Source: Streptomyces pilosus (GTDB taxonomy: Bacteria; Actinomycetota; Actinomycetes; Streptomycetales; Streptomycetaceae). From it: 64,000 nt of DNA. Both the position numbers and the translations under genes were made by a program. The notes under the pieces were generated by a model that was not told the origin of the DNA, made no database searches, and was given only the letters and a program-made list of their open reading frames with translations. Shown here piece after piece: positions 18,540-26,740 of this stretch. How positions within the stretch are numbered: the stretch's first letter is position 1; the number at the start of each line of letters is the position of its first letter. The stretch is taken from contig NZ_BMTU01000001.1 of the NCBI RefSeq assembly GCF_014649835.1, forward strand, positions 434,001 through 498,000, given 5' to 3'.

Positions 18540-19505
18540 GTGTCCGCAGTCGCACCCGACGGACGCAAGATGCTGCGCCTGGAGGTCCGCAACAGCCAGA
18601 CCCCCATCGAGCGCAAGCCCGAGTGGATCAAGACCCGGGCGAAAATGGGTCCCGAATACTCCAAGATGCAGAACCTGGTCAAGAGCGAGGGTCTGCACAC
18701 CGTCTGCCAGGAAGCCGGCTGCCCGAACATCTACGAGTGCTGGGAGGACCGGGAGGCGACCTTCCTCATCGGCGGCGACCAGTGCACCCGGCGCTGCGAC
18801 TTCTGCCAGATCGACACGGGCAAGCCCGAGGCGCTGGACCGTGACGAGCCGCGCCGCGTGGGCGAGTCGGTCGTCACCATGGACCTGAACTACGCCACCA
18901 TCACCGGCGTCGCCCGCGACGACCTGGAGGACGGCGGCGCCTGGCTGTACGCGGAGACCGTGCGCCAGATCCACGCGCAGACGGCGGAGCGCGCCGACGG
19001 CCGCACCAAGGTCGAGCTGCTGGCCCCCGACTTCAACGCCGTGCCCGAGCAGCTGGCCGAGGTCTTCTCCTCCCGCCCGGAGGTCTTCGCGCACAACGTC
19101 GAGACGGTTCCCCGGATCTTCAAGCGGATCCGCCCCGGCTTCCGCTACGACCGCTCCCTGAAGGTCATCACCGAGGCCCGTGACTACGGCCTGGTCACCA
19201 AGTCCAACCTGATCCTCGGCATGGGCGAGACCCGTGAGGAGGTCAGCGAGGCGCTGCGGCAGCTGCACGACGCGGGTTGCGAACTGGTCACCATCACGCA
19301 GTACCTGCGGCCCTCCGTGCGCCACCACCCCGTGGAGCGCTGGGTGAAGCCGCACGAGTTCGTGGAGCTGAAGGAGGAGGCCGAGCAGATCGGATTCTCC
19401 GGTGTGATGTCCGGCCCGCTCGTCCGCTCCTCGTACCGCGCCGGCCGGCTTTACCAGATGGCGGTGGAGAAGCGGGGCGCCTACGTGGCCTCCCAGGCCG
19501 TCTGA
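18540..19505 (+). CDS. lipA: lipoyl synthase (radical SAM)
   Basis: Inserts two sulfurs into the octanoyl chain attached to E2 and GcvH. It is 321 aa. The auxiliary cluster ligands are Cys56, Cys61 and Cys67 ([12 protein letters not shown]), and the radical SAM cluster is Cys82/Cys86/Cys89 in CTRRCDFC. The C-terminal SYRAG region carries the conserved serine (RSSYRAG) that ligates the auxiliary cluster. GTG 18540 follows AGGGAG at 18528-18533. Together with lipB it lipoylates SucB, encoded 14 kb upstream. Confidence 0.96.
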   Translation: MSAVAPDGRKMLRLEVRNSQTPIERKPEWIKTRAKMGPEYSKMQNLVKSEGLHTVCQEAGCPNIYECWEDREATFLIGGDQCTRRCDFCQIDTGKPEALDRDEPRRVGESVVTMDLNYATITGVARDDLEDGGAWLYAETVRQIHAQTAERADGRTKVELLAPDFNAVPEQLAEVFSSRPEVFAHNVETVPRIFKRIRPGFRYDRSLKVITEARDYGLVTKSNLILGMGETREEVSEALRQLHDAGCELVTITQYLRPSVRHHPVERWVKPHEFVELKEEAEQIGFSGVMSGPLVRSSYRAGRLYQMAVEKRGAYVASQAV

Positions 19506-19591
19506 ACCGGCCCCGGCGGCCCCGGCCGGGGCGCCGGACAGAGCGTGTGAAGTCACGCACAAGGCCCTACCGGTCAGTAGTGGCCGAGAGA

Positions 19592-19640
19592 ACGCGGTCC
19601 CGACCGTCCTCGCAGATGAGGGCACAGGTCGGGACCGCGT
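19592..19640 (+). terminator. hairpin after lipA
   Basis: Perfect 14-bp stem: ACGCGGTCCCGACC at 19592-19605 and GGTCGGGACCGCGT at 19627-19640, with a 21-nt loop. It is the probable end of the lipB-lipA transcript. The remaining 140 nt before the next small gene show no other clear structure. Confidence 0.7.
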
Positions 19641-19782
19641 CGGCGTTCCGGGGCCGCGCACCTGGGCTTCATGCCTGTTTGACCGGCTGGTCACGCCCTG
19701 GTAACACCAGTCAGTGAGCCTGGAATCACCGCACGTACACCGCGCACACCCCTACCCGCCCGCTCCGAGGGAGACCGCCGCC

Positions 19783-19983
19783 ATGCAGGCCGCGCCCGTC
19801 CGCGCCACCGCCATCCCGTCCTTCACCACCGCCCTGCGCGCCGTCGAGTCGCTGCTGATGAGCAGTGGTCAGCGCACCGCCCGCCGCAACGCCTGGACCT
19901 CCGTGCTCGAGGACCGCCGGCGCGCCAAGGACCGGGTCGAGACCCAGCGGGTCCTCGACCGGACCGTCGCCCCCCGCCCCTGA
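19783..19983 (+). CDS. small conserved basic protein, function unknown
   Basis: 66-aa protein, rich in Arg, Ala and Thr, with no signal peptide or membrane segment. The middle (TALRAVESLLMSSGQRTARR) is predicted helical and the C-terminal part (VLEDRRRAKDRVETQRVLDR) is strongly charged and may be a coiled coil. The ATG at 19783 has GAGGGAG about 8 nt upstream, while the frame itself opens at 19714. It lies between lipA and a DUF4191 gene. I do not recognise a characterised family. Confidence 0.65.
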   Translation: MQAAPVRATAIPSFTTALRAVESLLMSSGQRTARRNAWTSVLEDRRRAKDRVETQRVLDRTVAPRP

Positions 19984-20043
19984 GGCCCGTCACCCCCGGC
20001 ACTGCCGTCGAAGGCGCTCCGGGGGACACGTAGACTTCATGGC

Positions 20044-20751
20044 ATGGCGAGGAAGGAAACCGCAGCGGACGCTGCGAACCCCGGGCGACTGAAGCAGATC
20101 GCCCTGACCTACAAGATGACCCGCAGGGCCGACAAGAAGATCGGTCTTGTACTCGCGGCTGTCGGAATCGTCACCTTCGGTGTCTTCCTCGCGATCGGTT
20201 TCTTGATCGGGCACCCCATCTATCTCGGCATCCTGGGCTTCCTGCTCGCCTTCCTCGCGACGGCGATCGTGTTCGGGCGCCGGGCCGAGCGGGCGGCCTT
20301 CGGGCAGATGGAGGGACAGCCGGGCGCCGCCGCGGCGGTGCTCGACAACATCGGCCGGGGCTGGACGACGACGCCGGCCGTGGCGATGAACCGCAGCCAG
20401 GACGTGGTGCACCGCGCGGTCGGCAAGGCCGGCATCGTGCTGGTGGCCGAGGGCAACCCGAACCGGGTGAAGAGCCTGCTGGCGGCCGAGAAGAAGAAGA
20501 TGAACCGCATCGTCGCGGACGTCCCGGTGCACGACCTGATCGTGGGCACGGGCGAGGGCCAGGTGGAGCTGAAGAAGCTGCGCACGACGATGCTCAAGCT
20601 GCCCCGGGTGCTCTCCGGCCCGCAGGTCACCGCGACCAACGACCGGCTGCGGGCCCTGGGCGACCTGATGAGCAACATGCCGCTCCCCAAGGGTCCGATG
20701 CCCAAGGGGATGAAGCTGCCGAAGGGCGGCGGCGGCCAGCGGGGCCGCTGA
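20044..20751 (+). CDS. DUF4191 integral membrane protein
   Basis: 235-aa protein with two adjacent membrane helices (about residues 33-55 and 58-78) and a soluble C-terminal domain ending in a basic Gly/Lys/Pro-rich tail. The N-terminal KQIALTYKMTRRADKKIG and the segment NRSQDVVHRAVGKAGIVLVAEG are typical of the actinobacterial DUF4191 family, usually found beside lipA; function is unknown. A TAGACT hexamer at 20031-20036 stands exactly 7 nt before the ATG and there is no Shine-Dalgarno, so the mRNA is probably leaderless. Confidence 0.82.
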   Translation: MARKETAADAANPGRLKQIALTYKMTRRADKKIGLVLAAVGIVTFGVFLAIGFLIGHPIYLGILGFLLAFLATAIVFGRRAERAAFGQMEGQPGAAAAVLDNIGRGWTTTPAVAMNRSQDVVHRAVGKAGIVLVAEGNPNRVKSLLAAEKKKMNRIVADVPVHDLIVGTGEGQVELKKLRTTMLKLPRVLSGPQVTATNDRLRALGDLMSNMPLPKGPMPKGMKLPKGGGGQRGR

Positions 20752-20770
20752 GCCCCACCCCTGACGTGAA

Positions 20771-20818
20771 GACGCCGCTGGGGGCGCCGGAATGGATTCC
20801 GGCGCCCCCAGCGGCGTC
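20771..20818. terminator. very long perfect hairpin between convergent genes
   Basis: A 23-bp perfect stem: the first arm at 20771-20793 starts GACGCCGCTGGGG, the second arm ends at 20818, and only GG separates them. It serves both the DUF4191 gene and the RDD gene. Confidence 0.88.
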
Positions 20819-20842
20819 TCCGTCACCTGACGGAGGCGGAGC

Positions 20843-21313
20843 TCAGATCCGCACCTCGACCGTGCGGGCCAGCCGGTCGTGCAGACCGCGCCCGTCGCGG
20901 TCCCAGACGAGGGCGGGGACGGCGAGGCACAGCAGGGCCGAGCGCACCAGACCGCGCAGCGGCTGGACCCGGCCGCTGTCCAGGGCGACGACCCGCAGCC
21001 CGAACAGGCGCTTGCCCGGGGTGAACCCGACCGTGCCGACGGTCAGGGCGCTCAGCACCAGGAACACCAGCAGCGCCCAGTTGCCGGTCGTCTGTCCGTC
21101 GTAGCCGTCGGTGATGAGACCGTATGCGATCAGCATGCACAGACCCCAGTCCACGGCGAGGGCGCCGAGCCTGCGGCCGGGGCGGGCGATCGAGCCCGGT
21201 CCGTCCTCCGGCAGCCCCAGCTGCTCGCCCCGGTAACCGAAGTCGGCACCGGCGTCCTCCAGGGCCGCGCGGGGCCCGGACAGCCATGATCCGATTGCTT
21301 GCCTGTTGTCCAC
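20843..21313 (-). CDS. RDD family membrane protein
   Basis: 156-aa protein with the RDD domain: RRLGALAVDWGLCMLIAYGL (first helix with the Arg-Asp signature), a second helix WALLVFLVLSALTVGTVGF, FTPGKRLFGLRVV between helices, and a third helix near LLCLAVPALVWD. The RDD family is poorly characterised; some members are linked to ion transport. It is divergent from glnA, from which it is separated by the GlnR box region. Confidence 0.85.
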   Translation of the reverse strand: MDNRQAIGSWLSGPRAALEDAGADFGYRGEQLGLPEDGPGSIARPGRRLGALAVDWGLCMLIAYGLITDGYDGQTTGNWALLVFLVLSALTVGTVGFTPGKRLFGLRVVALDSGRVQPLRGLVRSALLCLAVPALVWDRDGRGLHDRLARTVEVRI

Positions 21314-21388
21314 CCGTCCACGGTACTGCGCACGGACATGACCACAGGACGGCGGGGTGCGCCGGGGCTACCGTGGGAGAGGGGCTGG

Positions 21389-21442
21389 TTAACTTGTGCG
21401 AAACAAATGGGTCACGCACGAGAAATGACCCGTCCCTAGGGT
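21389..21442 (+). promoter_or_regulatory. GlnR operator and promoter of glnA
   Basis: Four GlnR half-sites with regular 6-nt spacers: TTAAC (21389), GAAAC (21400), GTCAC (21411) and GAAAT (21422). They match the known GlnR consensus gTnAC-n6-GaAAC in tandem. A TAGGGT hexamer at 21437-21442 is a candidate -10. The arrangement agrees with GlnR activation of glnA under nitrogen limitation. Confidence 0.85.
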
Positions 21443-21524
21443 CGAGTGCAGCGAGTGCCGCCCACGCCCGGCAGCACAGACGATCTACCACCCCGGCGGG
21501 ACGGTCGGGAGTAGGAGGAGCTGG

Positions 21525-22934
21525 ATGTTCCAGAACGCCGACGACGCCAAGAAGTACCTCGCGGACGAGGACGTCAAGTTCATCGACGTCCGGTTCTGCG
21601 ACCTGCCGGGTGTGATGCAGCACGTCACGATCCCCGCCGAGGCGTTCGACCCCGACGAGGAGCTCGCGTTCGACGGGTCGTCGATCCGCGGGTTCCAGGC
21701 GATCCACGAGTCGGACATGTCGCTGCGCGCGGACCTGTCGACCGCACGGCTCGACCCGTTCCGCCGTGACAAGACGCTGAACATCAACTTCTTCATCCAC
21801 GACCCGATCACGGGCGAGGCGTACTCCCGCGACCCGCGCAACGTGGCGAAGAAGGCCGAGGCGTACCTGGCCTCCACCGGGATCGCCGACACCGCCTACT
21901 TCGGCCCGGAGGCCGAGTTCTACGTCTTCGACAGCGTGCGCTTCAAGACGTCGGAGAACGAGTCCTTCTACCACATCGACTCCGAGGCGGGCGCCTGGAA
22001 CACCGGCGCCCTGGAGGACAACCGCGGGTACAAGGTCCGCTACAAGGGCGGCTACTTCCCGGTCCCGCCGGTCGACCACTTCGCCGACCTGCGCGCCGAG
22101 ATGTCCCTGGAGCTGGCCAAGGCCGGCCTGAAGGTCGAGCGCCAGCACCACGAGGTGGGCACCGCCGGCCAGGCGGAGATCAACTACCGGTTCAACACGC
22201 TGCTCGCCGCCGCCGACGACCTCCAGCTCTTCAAGTACATCATCAAGAACGTCGCCTGGCGCAACGGCAAGACCGCGACCTTCATGCCGAAGCCGATCTT
22301 CGGCGACAACGGCTCCGGCATGCACGTCCACCAGTCGCTGTGGGCGGGCGGCGACCCGCTCTTCTACGACGAGCAGGGCTACGCCGGCCTGTCGGACACC
22401 GCCCGCTACTACATCGGCGGCATCCTCAAGCACGCCCCGTCGCTGCTGGCCTTCACCAACCCGACGGTGAACTCCTACCACCGTCTGGTGCCGGGCTTCG
22501 AGGCCCCGGTGAACCTGGTGTACTCGCAGCGCAACCGGTCCGCCGCGATGCGCATCCCGATCACCGGCTCCAACCCGAAGGCCAAGCGCGTGGAGTTCCG
22601 CGCCCCCGACGCCTCCGGCAACCCGTACCTGGCCTTCTCCGCCCTGCTGCTCGCGGGCCTGGACGGCATCAAGAACAAGATCGAGCCGGCCGAGCCGATC
22701 GACAAGGACCTCTACGAGCTGGCTCCCGAGGAGCACGCCAACGTGGCGCAGGTCCCCACCTCCCTCGGCGCGGTGCTGGACCGCCTGGAGGCCGACCACG
22801 AGTTCCTCCTCCAGGGCGACGTCTTCACGCCGGACCTGATCGAGACGTGGATCGACTTCAAGCGCCAGAACGAGATCGCCCCGCTCCAGCTCCGCCCGCA
22901 CCCGCACGAGTTCGAGCTGTACTTCGACGTGTGA
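21525..22934 (+). CDS. glnA: glutamine synthetase type I
   Basis: Dodecameric ATP-dependent glutamine synthetase, the main ammonium-assimilating enzyme. It is 469 aa. Motifs: [16 protein letters not shown] (beta-grasp region), the ATP site [16 protein letters not shown], and the adenylylation loop with Tyr397 in [10 protein letters not shown]. GlnE, which modifies that tyrosine, is encoded at 50.8-53.8 kb. AGGAGGAGC precedes the ATG. Expression is probably controlled by the GlnR box at 21389. Terminated at 22967. Confidence 0.97.
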   Translation: MFQNADDAKKYLADEDVKFIDVRFCDLPGVMQHVTIPAEAFDPDEELAFDGSSIRGFQAIHESDMSLRADLSTARLDPFRRDKTLNINFFIHDPITGEAYSRDPRNVAKKAEAYLASTGIADTAYFGPEAEFYVFDSVRFKTSENESFYHIDSEAGAWNTGALEDNRGYKVRYKGGYFPVPPVDHFADLRAEMSLELAKAGLKVERQHHEVGTAGQAEINYRFNTLLAAADDLQLFKYIIKNVAWRNGKTATFMPKPIFGDNGSGMHVHQSLWAGGDPLFYDEQGYAGLSDTARYYIGGILKHAPSLLAFTNPTVNSYHRLVPGFEAPVNLVYSQRNRSAAMRIPITGSNPKAKRVEFRAPDASGNPYLAFSALLLAGLDGIKNKIEPAEPIDKDLYELAPEEHANVAQVPTSLGAVLDRLEADHEFLLQGDVFTPDLIETWIDFKRQNEIAPLQLRPHPHEFELYFDV

Positions 22935-22966
22935 TCCACCCGTCACGCGTGTGACGTGTGCGTACG

Positions 22967-23000
22967 GCGCCCCCGCTCCGGTCCCGGAGCGGGGGCGCCG
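22967..23000 (+). terminator. terminator of glnA
   Basis: Perfect 16-bp stem: GGCGCCCCCGCTCCGG (22967-22982) and its complement 22985-23000, separated by two bases. Confidence 0.85.
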
Positions 23001-23113
23001 CCGTCCGTACGCCGATGCGTCCGCCGATCCGTCGGCTGACCGGAAAGCTTCCTTCTTCCCGGCCGGAGAGGGATCCTTGGTCTGACACTGCTGTTCGAGA
23101 GAAAGTCACGGGG

Positions 23114-23371
23114 ATGTCCGAAAGGGACGACGAAGAGCGGGAGTTCGATCTCACGTGGGCGGACGGCGCCGCGCACAAGGAGCCGTCGGCGCGGGCCCGC
23201 ATGCTCGCCGCCCGCTGGAAGGACAACCCGCCCGGACCGGTCCCGTTCCGCGCCGACCCGGAGCACAGAGCGTCCTCCGGCCGCTCCCCCTGGGTGTCGA
23301 CGGCCGTGGTCCTCGGCTGTGTCGTGGCGGTGATCCTGCTGCTCGGGTACGTCAACTTCCGGCCGTACTGA
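23114..23371 (+). CDS. small C-tail-anchored membrane protein
   Basis: 85-aa protein. The charged N-terminal part (MSERDDEEREFDLTWADG) and a Pro-rich middle precede one C-terminal membrane helix (about 61-79, STAVVLGCVVAVILLLGY) followed by four residues. That is a tail-anchored layout with the bulk in the cytoplasm. ATG 23114 is preceded by GGGG only, so initiation strength is unclear. It sits directly after glnA in many Streptomyces. Function unknown. Confidence 0.7.
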   Translation: MSERDDEEREFDLTWADGAAHKEPSARARMLAARWKDNPPGPVPFRADPEHRASSGRSPWVSTAVVLGCVVAVILLLGYVNFRPY

Positions 23372-23400
23372 TCGCCGCGGCCCGCGCTCCGGGACGACGC

Positions 23401-23439
23401 GGTGCCGGACGGCCCCGCACGGCGGGGGCGCCCGGCACC
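23401..23439. terminator. hairpin between convergent genes
   Basis: GGTGCCG at 23401 pairs with CGGCACC ending at 23439, with an inner GGCCCCGC/GCGGGG stem. It serves two facing genes. Confidence 0.65.
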
Positions 23440-23449
23440 GGGGCGGGTG

Positions 23450-23764
23450 TCAGCGGTTGTAGCGCATGAAGGCGCGCACCATGTGGCACGTGGTGTCCGA
23501 GGGCGGGTGGACGCCGATCAGGGCGGCCGTGCTGCGGATCCTCTCGTCACGCGCCTGGGCGGGCAGGTAGACGCCGGAGTCGAGCAGGGCGATGGCGAGC
23601 CGCATCGCCTTGAGCCGGCGGTTGTGCGTGACGTACCACTCGCGCGGGCGGCCCGCCGGCAGGGGGCTCTTCTCCACCGGGGCGCAGGGCAGCTCCAGCA
23701 GCACGGGACGCGTCGCGGTGGACTGGGTGGGCAGGGGCTTCGGCTTCAGGGCGGCAGCGGGCAC
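23450..23764 (-). CDS. conserved hypothetical basic protein
   Basis: 104-aa protein that I cannot place in a family. It has a Pro-rich N-terminus, then a compact conserved-looking part from about 35 on (GRPREWYVTHNRRLKAMRLA, then HPPSDTTCHMVRAFMRYNR). No signal peptide or membrane segment. The start decision rests on the ribosome-binding site: AGGAGG at 23771-23776 directly abuts ATG 23770, too close to work, but is 6 nt before GTG 23764 two codons in. The upstream region on this strand has TAGAAT (about 23850), a plausible -10, and TCGAACACTGCTTC around 23826-23840, which is half of a LexA-like site. Confidence 0.6.
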   Translation of the reverse strand: MPAAALKPKPLPTQSTATRPVLLELPCAPVEKSPLPAGRPREWYVTHNRRLKAMRLAIALLDSGVYLPAQARDERIRSTAALIGVHPPSDTTCHMVRAFMRYNR

Positions 23765-23997
23765 GGGCATCCTCCTGTCGCGGTCGGGGCGCTCGGCCGG
23801 AGTCCACGACGACCCCGGCGATTCCCTCGAACACTGCTTCCATTCTACTGCCCGGCACTGACAATCAGCAGGCCCTTTCGAGCCGTCAAATGCGCTGGTA
23901 AGGGCAGGTTTTCACGTCCCGCACCACCGGTCCCGCCAGACCCGCGCACACGGTCTCCGAATTCGAACAGCGAGGGTGGCGGCGTACCGTGTGCGGC

Positions 23998-24369
23998 ATG
24001 GAGATCTGGATCAATCCGGCCTGCTCGAAGTGCCGTTCCGCCATCGGCCTGCTCGACGCCGAGGGGGCCGACTACACCGTCCGCCGCTACCTGGAGGAGG
24101 TACCGGGCGAGGACGACATCCGCGCGGTGCTGGAGCGGCTGGGACTGGAGCCCTGGGACATCACACGGACCCAGGAGCCCGAGGCGAAGGAGCTGGGCGT
24201 CAAGGAGTGGCCGCGGGACGCCTCCGCGCGGGACCGCTGGATCGCGGCGCTGGCCGCCCACCCGAGGCTGATCCAGCGCCCGATCATCACGGCGGACGAC
24301 GGGACGGCGGTCGTGGCCCGCTCGGAGGAAGCGGTCCGGGACGCCCTCACCCGCCGAACCGGTCTGTGA
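23998..24369 (+). CDS. ArsC/Spx-family reductase-like protein
   Basis: 123-aa thioredoxin-fold protein of the arsenate reductase (ArsC/YffB/Spx) family. The N-terminal WINPACSKCRSAIGLLD contains the redox-type CSKC motif at residues 10-13, and the C-terminal PRLIQRPIIT carries the conserved Arg-Pro segment of the family. No arsenite transporter or ArsR gene is near, so a true arsenic role is uncertain. ATG 23998 has no Shine-Dalgarno, but TACCGT lies 7 nt before it (23985-23990), so it is probably leaderless. Confidence 0.8.
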   Translation: MEIWINPACSKCRSAIGLLDAEGADYTVRRYLEEVPGEDDIRAVLERLGLEPWDITRTQEPEAKELGVKEWPRDASARDRWIAALAAHPRLIQRPIITADDGTAVVARSEEAVRDALTRRTGL

Positions 24370-24467
24370 CGCAGGCCACTTGGGATACTTGGCGGGACGG
24401 CTGAGCAACTCCGTTCGGTATCTCGTACATAGCGGCGTACGCCCCCCTACCTCTTCAGGAGGCGCGC

Positions 24468-25160
24468 ATGTCGCGCAGGAGAAGTCTCGGTCCGAAGAAG
24501 AAGCTCGCGCTGTTGCTGAGCGCCGCCACGGTGGCGGGAGGCGGTGCCGTCGTCATGGCGACCACGTCGAACGCCACCCCGCCGGCGGCCGCCACCAAGT
24601 CGGCGGCGAACTCGACGGTGTGTCAGGGACTGGCCACCGCGCTCGGCAACAACGAGAGGTTCATCGAGGGCCAGCGGGCCGCCCCGGACGCCCAGTCCCA
24701 GGCGCGGATCGCCAACCGCGAGGCGGTGATCGCGCAGATCAAGGTCCAGCAGGAGGCGTCCGGGTGCACGGTTGGGGAGTCGGCTCAGGGCTCCCAGACC
24801 GCGCAGCCGGAGCAGCCCCCCGCCCCGTCGCAGCCCGCCCAGGGTGACCAGGGTCAGGGCGGCCAGGACCAGGGCGGCGGCCAGGCCGGCGGTGAGGGTG
24901 CCGCGGCCTCCGGCGAGCAGGTCTGCAACGGTTCGACCGTGACCCTGTCCGGGGAGGGCGGCGCCCCGGCCGCGTCCAGCAACCAGTTCCCGGCCGGGAC
25001 GAAGCTGAAGGTCACCAACCTGGACAACGACAAGTCCACGACGGTGGAGGTCACCTCGGTGTCCGGCAGCTGCGTGCTGCTCAACAACGCCGCCTTCGAG
25101 CAGGTCCGCGAGCCCGGCAAGTTCCTGATCCGCCGCGCGGTGATCGAGAAGGTGGGGTGA
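24468..25160 (+). CDS. secreted protein with RlpA-like double-psi beta-barrel C-terminus
   Basis: 230-aa exported protein. A basic N-terminus (MSRRRSLGPKKK) and a hydrophobic stretch (14-33) form a signal or anchor. A small two-Cys helical domain (about 50-99, Cys51 to Cys99) and a Gln/Gly/Pro-rich linker (about 104-145) follow. The C-terminal domain (about 150-230) has the pattern FPAGTKLKVTNLDNDKSTTV, then LLNNAAFEQV, which resembles RlpA/expansin-like DPBB folds. AGGAGG precedes the ATG. Likely acts at the wall. The same N-terminal plan recurs in the protein at 30572. Confidence 0.7.
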   Translation: MSRRRSLGPKKKLALLLSAATVAGGGAVVMATTSNATPPAAATKSAANSTVCQGLATALGNNERFIEGQRAAPDAQSQARIANREAVIAQIKVQQEASGCTVGESAQGSQTAQPEQPPAPSQPAQGDQGQGGQDQGGGQAGGEGAAASGEQVCNGSTVTLSGEGGAPAASSNQFPAGTKLKVTNLDNDKSTTVEVTSVSGSCVLLNNAAFEQVREPGKFLIRRAVIEKVG

Positions 25161-25179
25161 AACCCGGATTCCCACCCCA

Positions 25180-25215
25180 GGGGCCCGCTGCTCACGGTCG
25201 GGAGCGGCGGGCCCC
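25180..25215 (+). terminator. terminator after the DPBB-protein gene
   Basis: GGGGCCCGC at 25180-25188 with an inner GCTC/GAGC pair and complement GCGGGCCCC ending at about 25215. Confidence 0.65.
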
Positions 25216-25288
25216 GGCGCGTCCATCGCATACACCGCGCCCGTCCCCGCTCCCCCTCACTGAGCGGGGCGGGGCACACCGGCGCCAG

Positions 25289-25326
25289 GTAACACGGGGT
25301 TCACATTCGGGCAATGGCCGGGAAAT
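25289..25326 (+). promoter_or_regulatory. GlnR operator of glnII
   Basis: Four half-sites with 6-nt spacers: GTAAC (25289), TTCAC (25300), GCAAT (25311) and GAAAT (25322). The layout is the same as upstream of glnA and matches the known GlnR binding pattern. Confidence 0.83.
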
Positions 25327-25428
25327 CGCCTGTTGACAAGCTGCGTGACATCGACGGCGGCGCCCCAGTGCCGCAGCGCCGCAGCACCCGCACAAGCGCG
25401 CCAGACCCACCCCCGAAGGATGTGGACC

Positions 25429-26457
25429 GTGAGCTTCAAGGCCGAGTACATCTGGATCGACGGCACCGAGCCGACCGCCAAGCTGCGTTCCAAGACGAAG
25501 ATCCTGGGCGACGACGCCAAGGGCGCCGACCTGCCGATCTGGGGCTTCGACGGGTCCTCCACCAACCAGGCCGAGGGTCACGCCTCCGACCGCGTCCTCA
25601 AGCCGGTCTTCGTCTGCCCGGACCCCATCCGCGGCGGGGAGGACGTCCTGGTGCTGTGCGAGGTCCTGAACACGGACATGACGCCGCACACGTCCAACAC
25701 CCGTGCCGCGCTGGCCGAGGTCGCCGAGAAGTTCGCCGCCCAGGAGCCGGTCTTCGGTATCGAGCAGGAGTACACCTTCTTCAAGGGCGCCCGCCCGCTC
25801 GGCTTCCCCGAGGGCGGCTTCCCGGCCGCGCAGGGCGGCTACTACTGCGGCGTCGGCTCGGACGAGATCTTCGGCCGGGACGTCGTCGAGGCGCACCTGG
25901 AGAACTGCCTGAAGGCGGGTCTGGGCATCTCCGGCATCAACGCCGAGGTCATGCCCGGTCAGTGGGAGTTCCAGGTCAGCCCGCTGGCCCCGCTGGAGGT
26001 CTCCGACCAGCTGTGGGTGGCCCGCTGGCTGCTCTACCGCACCGCCGAGGACTTCGACGTCTCCGCCACCCTGGACCCCAAGCCGGTCAAGGGCGACTGG
26101 AACGGCGCCGGGGCGCACACCAACTTCTCCACCAAGGCGATGCGCGAGGGCTACGACGCGATCATCACCGCGTGCGAGTCGCTCGGTGAGGGCTCCAAGC
26201 CCCTGGACCACGTCAAGAACTACGGCGCCGGCATCGACGACCGCCTCACCGGCCTGCACGAGACCGCCCCGTGGAACGAGTACTCCTACGGCGTCTCCGA
26301 CCGCGGCGCCTCGGTGCGCATCCCGTGGCAGGTCGAGAAGGACGGCAAGGGCTACATCGAGGACCGCCGTCCGAACGCCAACGTCGACCCGTACGTGGTG
26401 ACCCGTCTGATGGTCGACACGTGCTGCACCGCGCTGGAGAAGGCCGGCCAGATCTGA
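25429..26457 (+). CDS. glnII: glutamine synthetase type II
   Basis: Eukaryotic-type, heat-labile glutamine synthetase, 342 aa. Hallmarks are KAEYIWIDGTEPTAKLR at the N-terminus, LPIWGFDGSSTNQA, GQWEFQVSP and GDWNGAGAHTNFST. GSII lacks the adenylylation tyrosine and is not controlled by GlnE. The frame is open from 25333, but GTG 25429 starts the enzyme and follows GAAGGA at 25415-25420. Upstream is a GlnR box; downstream a terminator. Confidence 0.95.
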   Translation: MSFKAEYIWIDGTEPTAKLRSKTKILGDDAKGADLPIWGFDGSSTNQAEGHASDRVLKPVFVCPDPIRGGEDVLVLCEVLNTDMTPHTSNTRAALAEVAEKFAAQEPVFGIEQEYTFFKGARPLGFPEGGFPAAQGGYYCGVGSDEIFGRDVVEAHLENCLKAGLGISGINAEVMPGQWEFQVSPLAPLEVSDQLWVARWLLYRTAEDFDVSATLDPKPVKGDWNGAGAHTNFSTKAMREGYDAIITACESLGEGSKPLDHVKNYGAGIDDRLTGLHETAPWNEYSYGVSDRGASVRIPWQVEKDGKGYIEDRRPNANVDPYVVTRLMVDTCCTALEKAGQI

Positions 26458-26476
26458 TCCGGACCCGCAGTCGTCA

Positions 26477-26512
26477 CGAGGGGCGTCCGCCGTTCACGGT
26501 GGGCGCCCCTCG
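26477..26512 (+). terminator. terminator of glnII
   Basis: CGAGGGGCG at 26477-26485 pairs with CGCCCCTCG ending at 26512, with a second short stem in the loop. Confidence 0.7.
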
Positions 26513-26534
26513 CGTCGTCTGCTTCAATAGGCAC

Positions 26535-26657
26535 ATGGCCGGCTACCGGAAGTGCGAGGCGACGAGGCGCAGTGACCTCGAGCCGTTCTGGCCGTCCCGT
26601 CAGCACCACGACTTCGACCGGGTGTGTTGTCGCGCGACGAACGCGCCGGCCCTCTGA
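26535..26657 (+). CDS. probable Cys-Cys leader peptide (40 codons)
   Basis: Short ORF (ATG 26535, TGA 26655-26657) ending in the pattern FDRVCCRATN. Codons 31-32 are TGT TGT (26625-26630), unusual where Cys is nearly always TGC. The palindrome-like stretch GTTGTCGCGCGACGAAC (26627-26643) overlaps these codons, and a CGGCC-TTC-GGCCG hairpin follows at 26674-26686, before the next gene at 26741. TTCAAT lies 6 nt before the ATG with no Shine-Dalgarno, as in a leaderless transcript. Cys-rich leader peptides ending in CCR are known in actinobacteria, often ahead of sulfur or redox genes, where ribosome stalling senses cysteine. Their role here is inference. Confidence 0.6.
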   Translation: MAGYRKCEATRRSDLEPFWPSRQHHDFDRVCCRATNAPAL

Positions 26658-26740
26658 CGCCCGGATCCCCTTCCGGCCTTCGGCCGCCGCGCACCGCGTA
26701 CGTCCTCGACGAACCCTTCGCGCGAAAGAGCTGACGTCTC

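Noticed and set aside
23998..24369. Arsenic resistance operon
   Set aside because: Only an ArsC-fold reductase is present, without transporter or ArsR; the fold is shared with unrelated thiol proteins.
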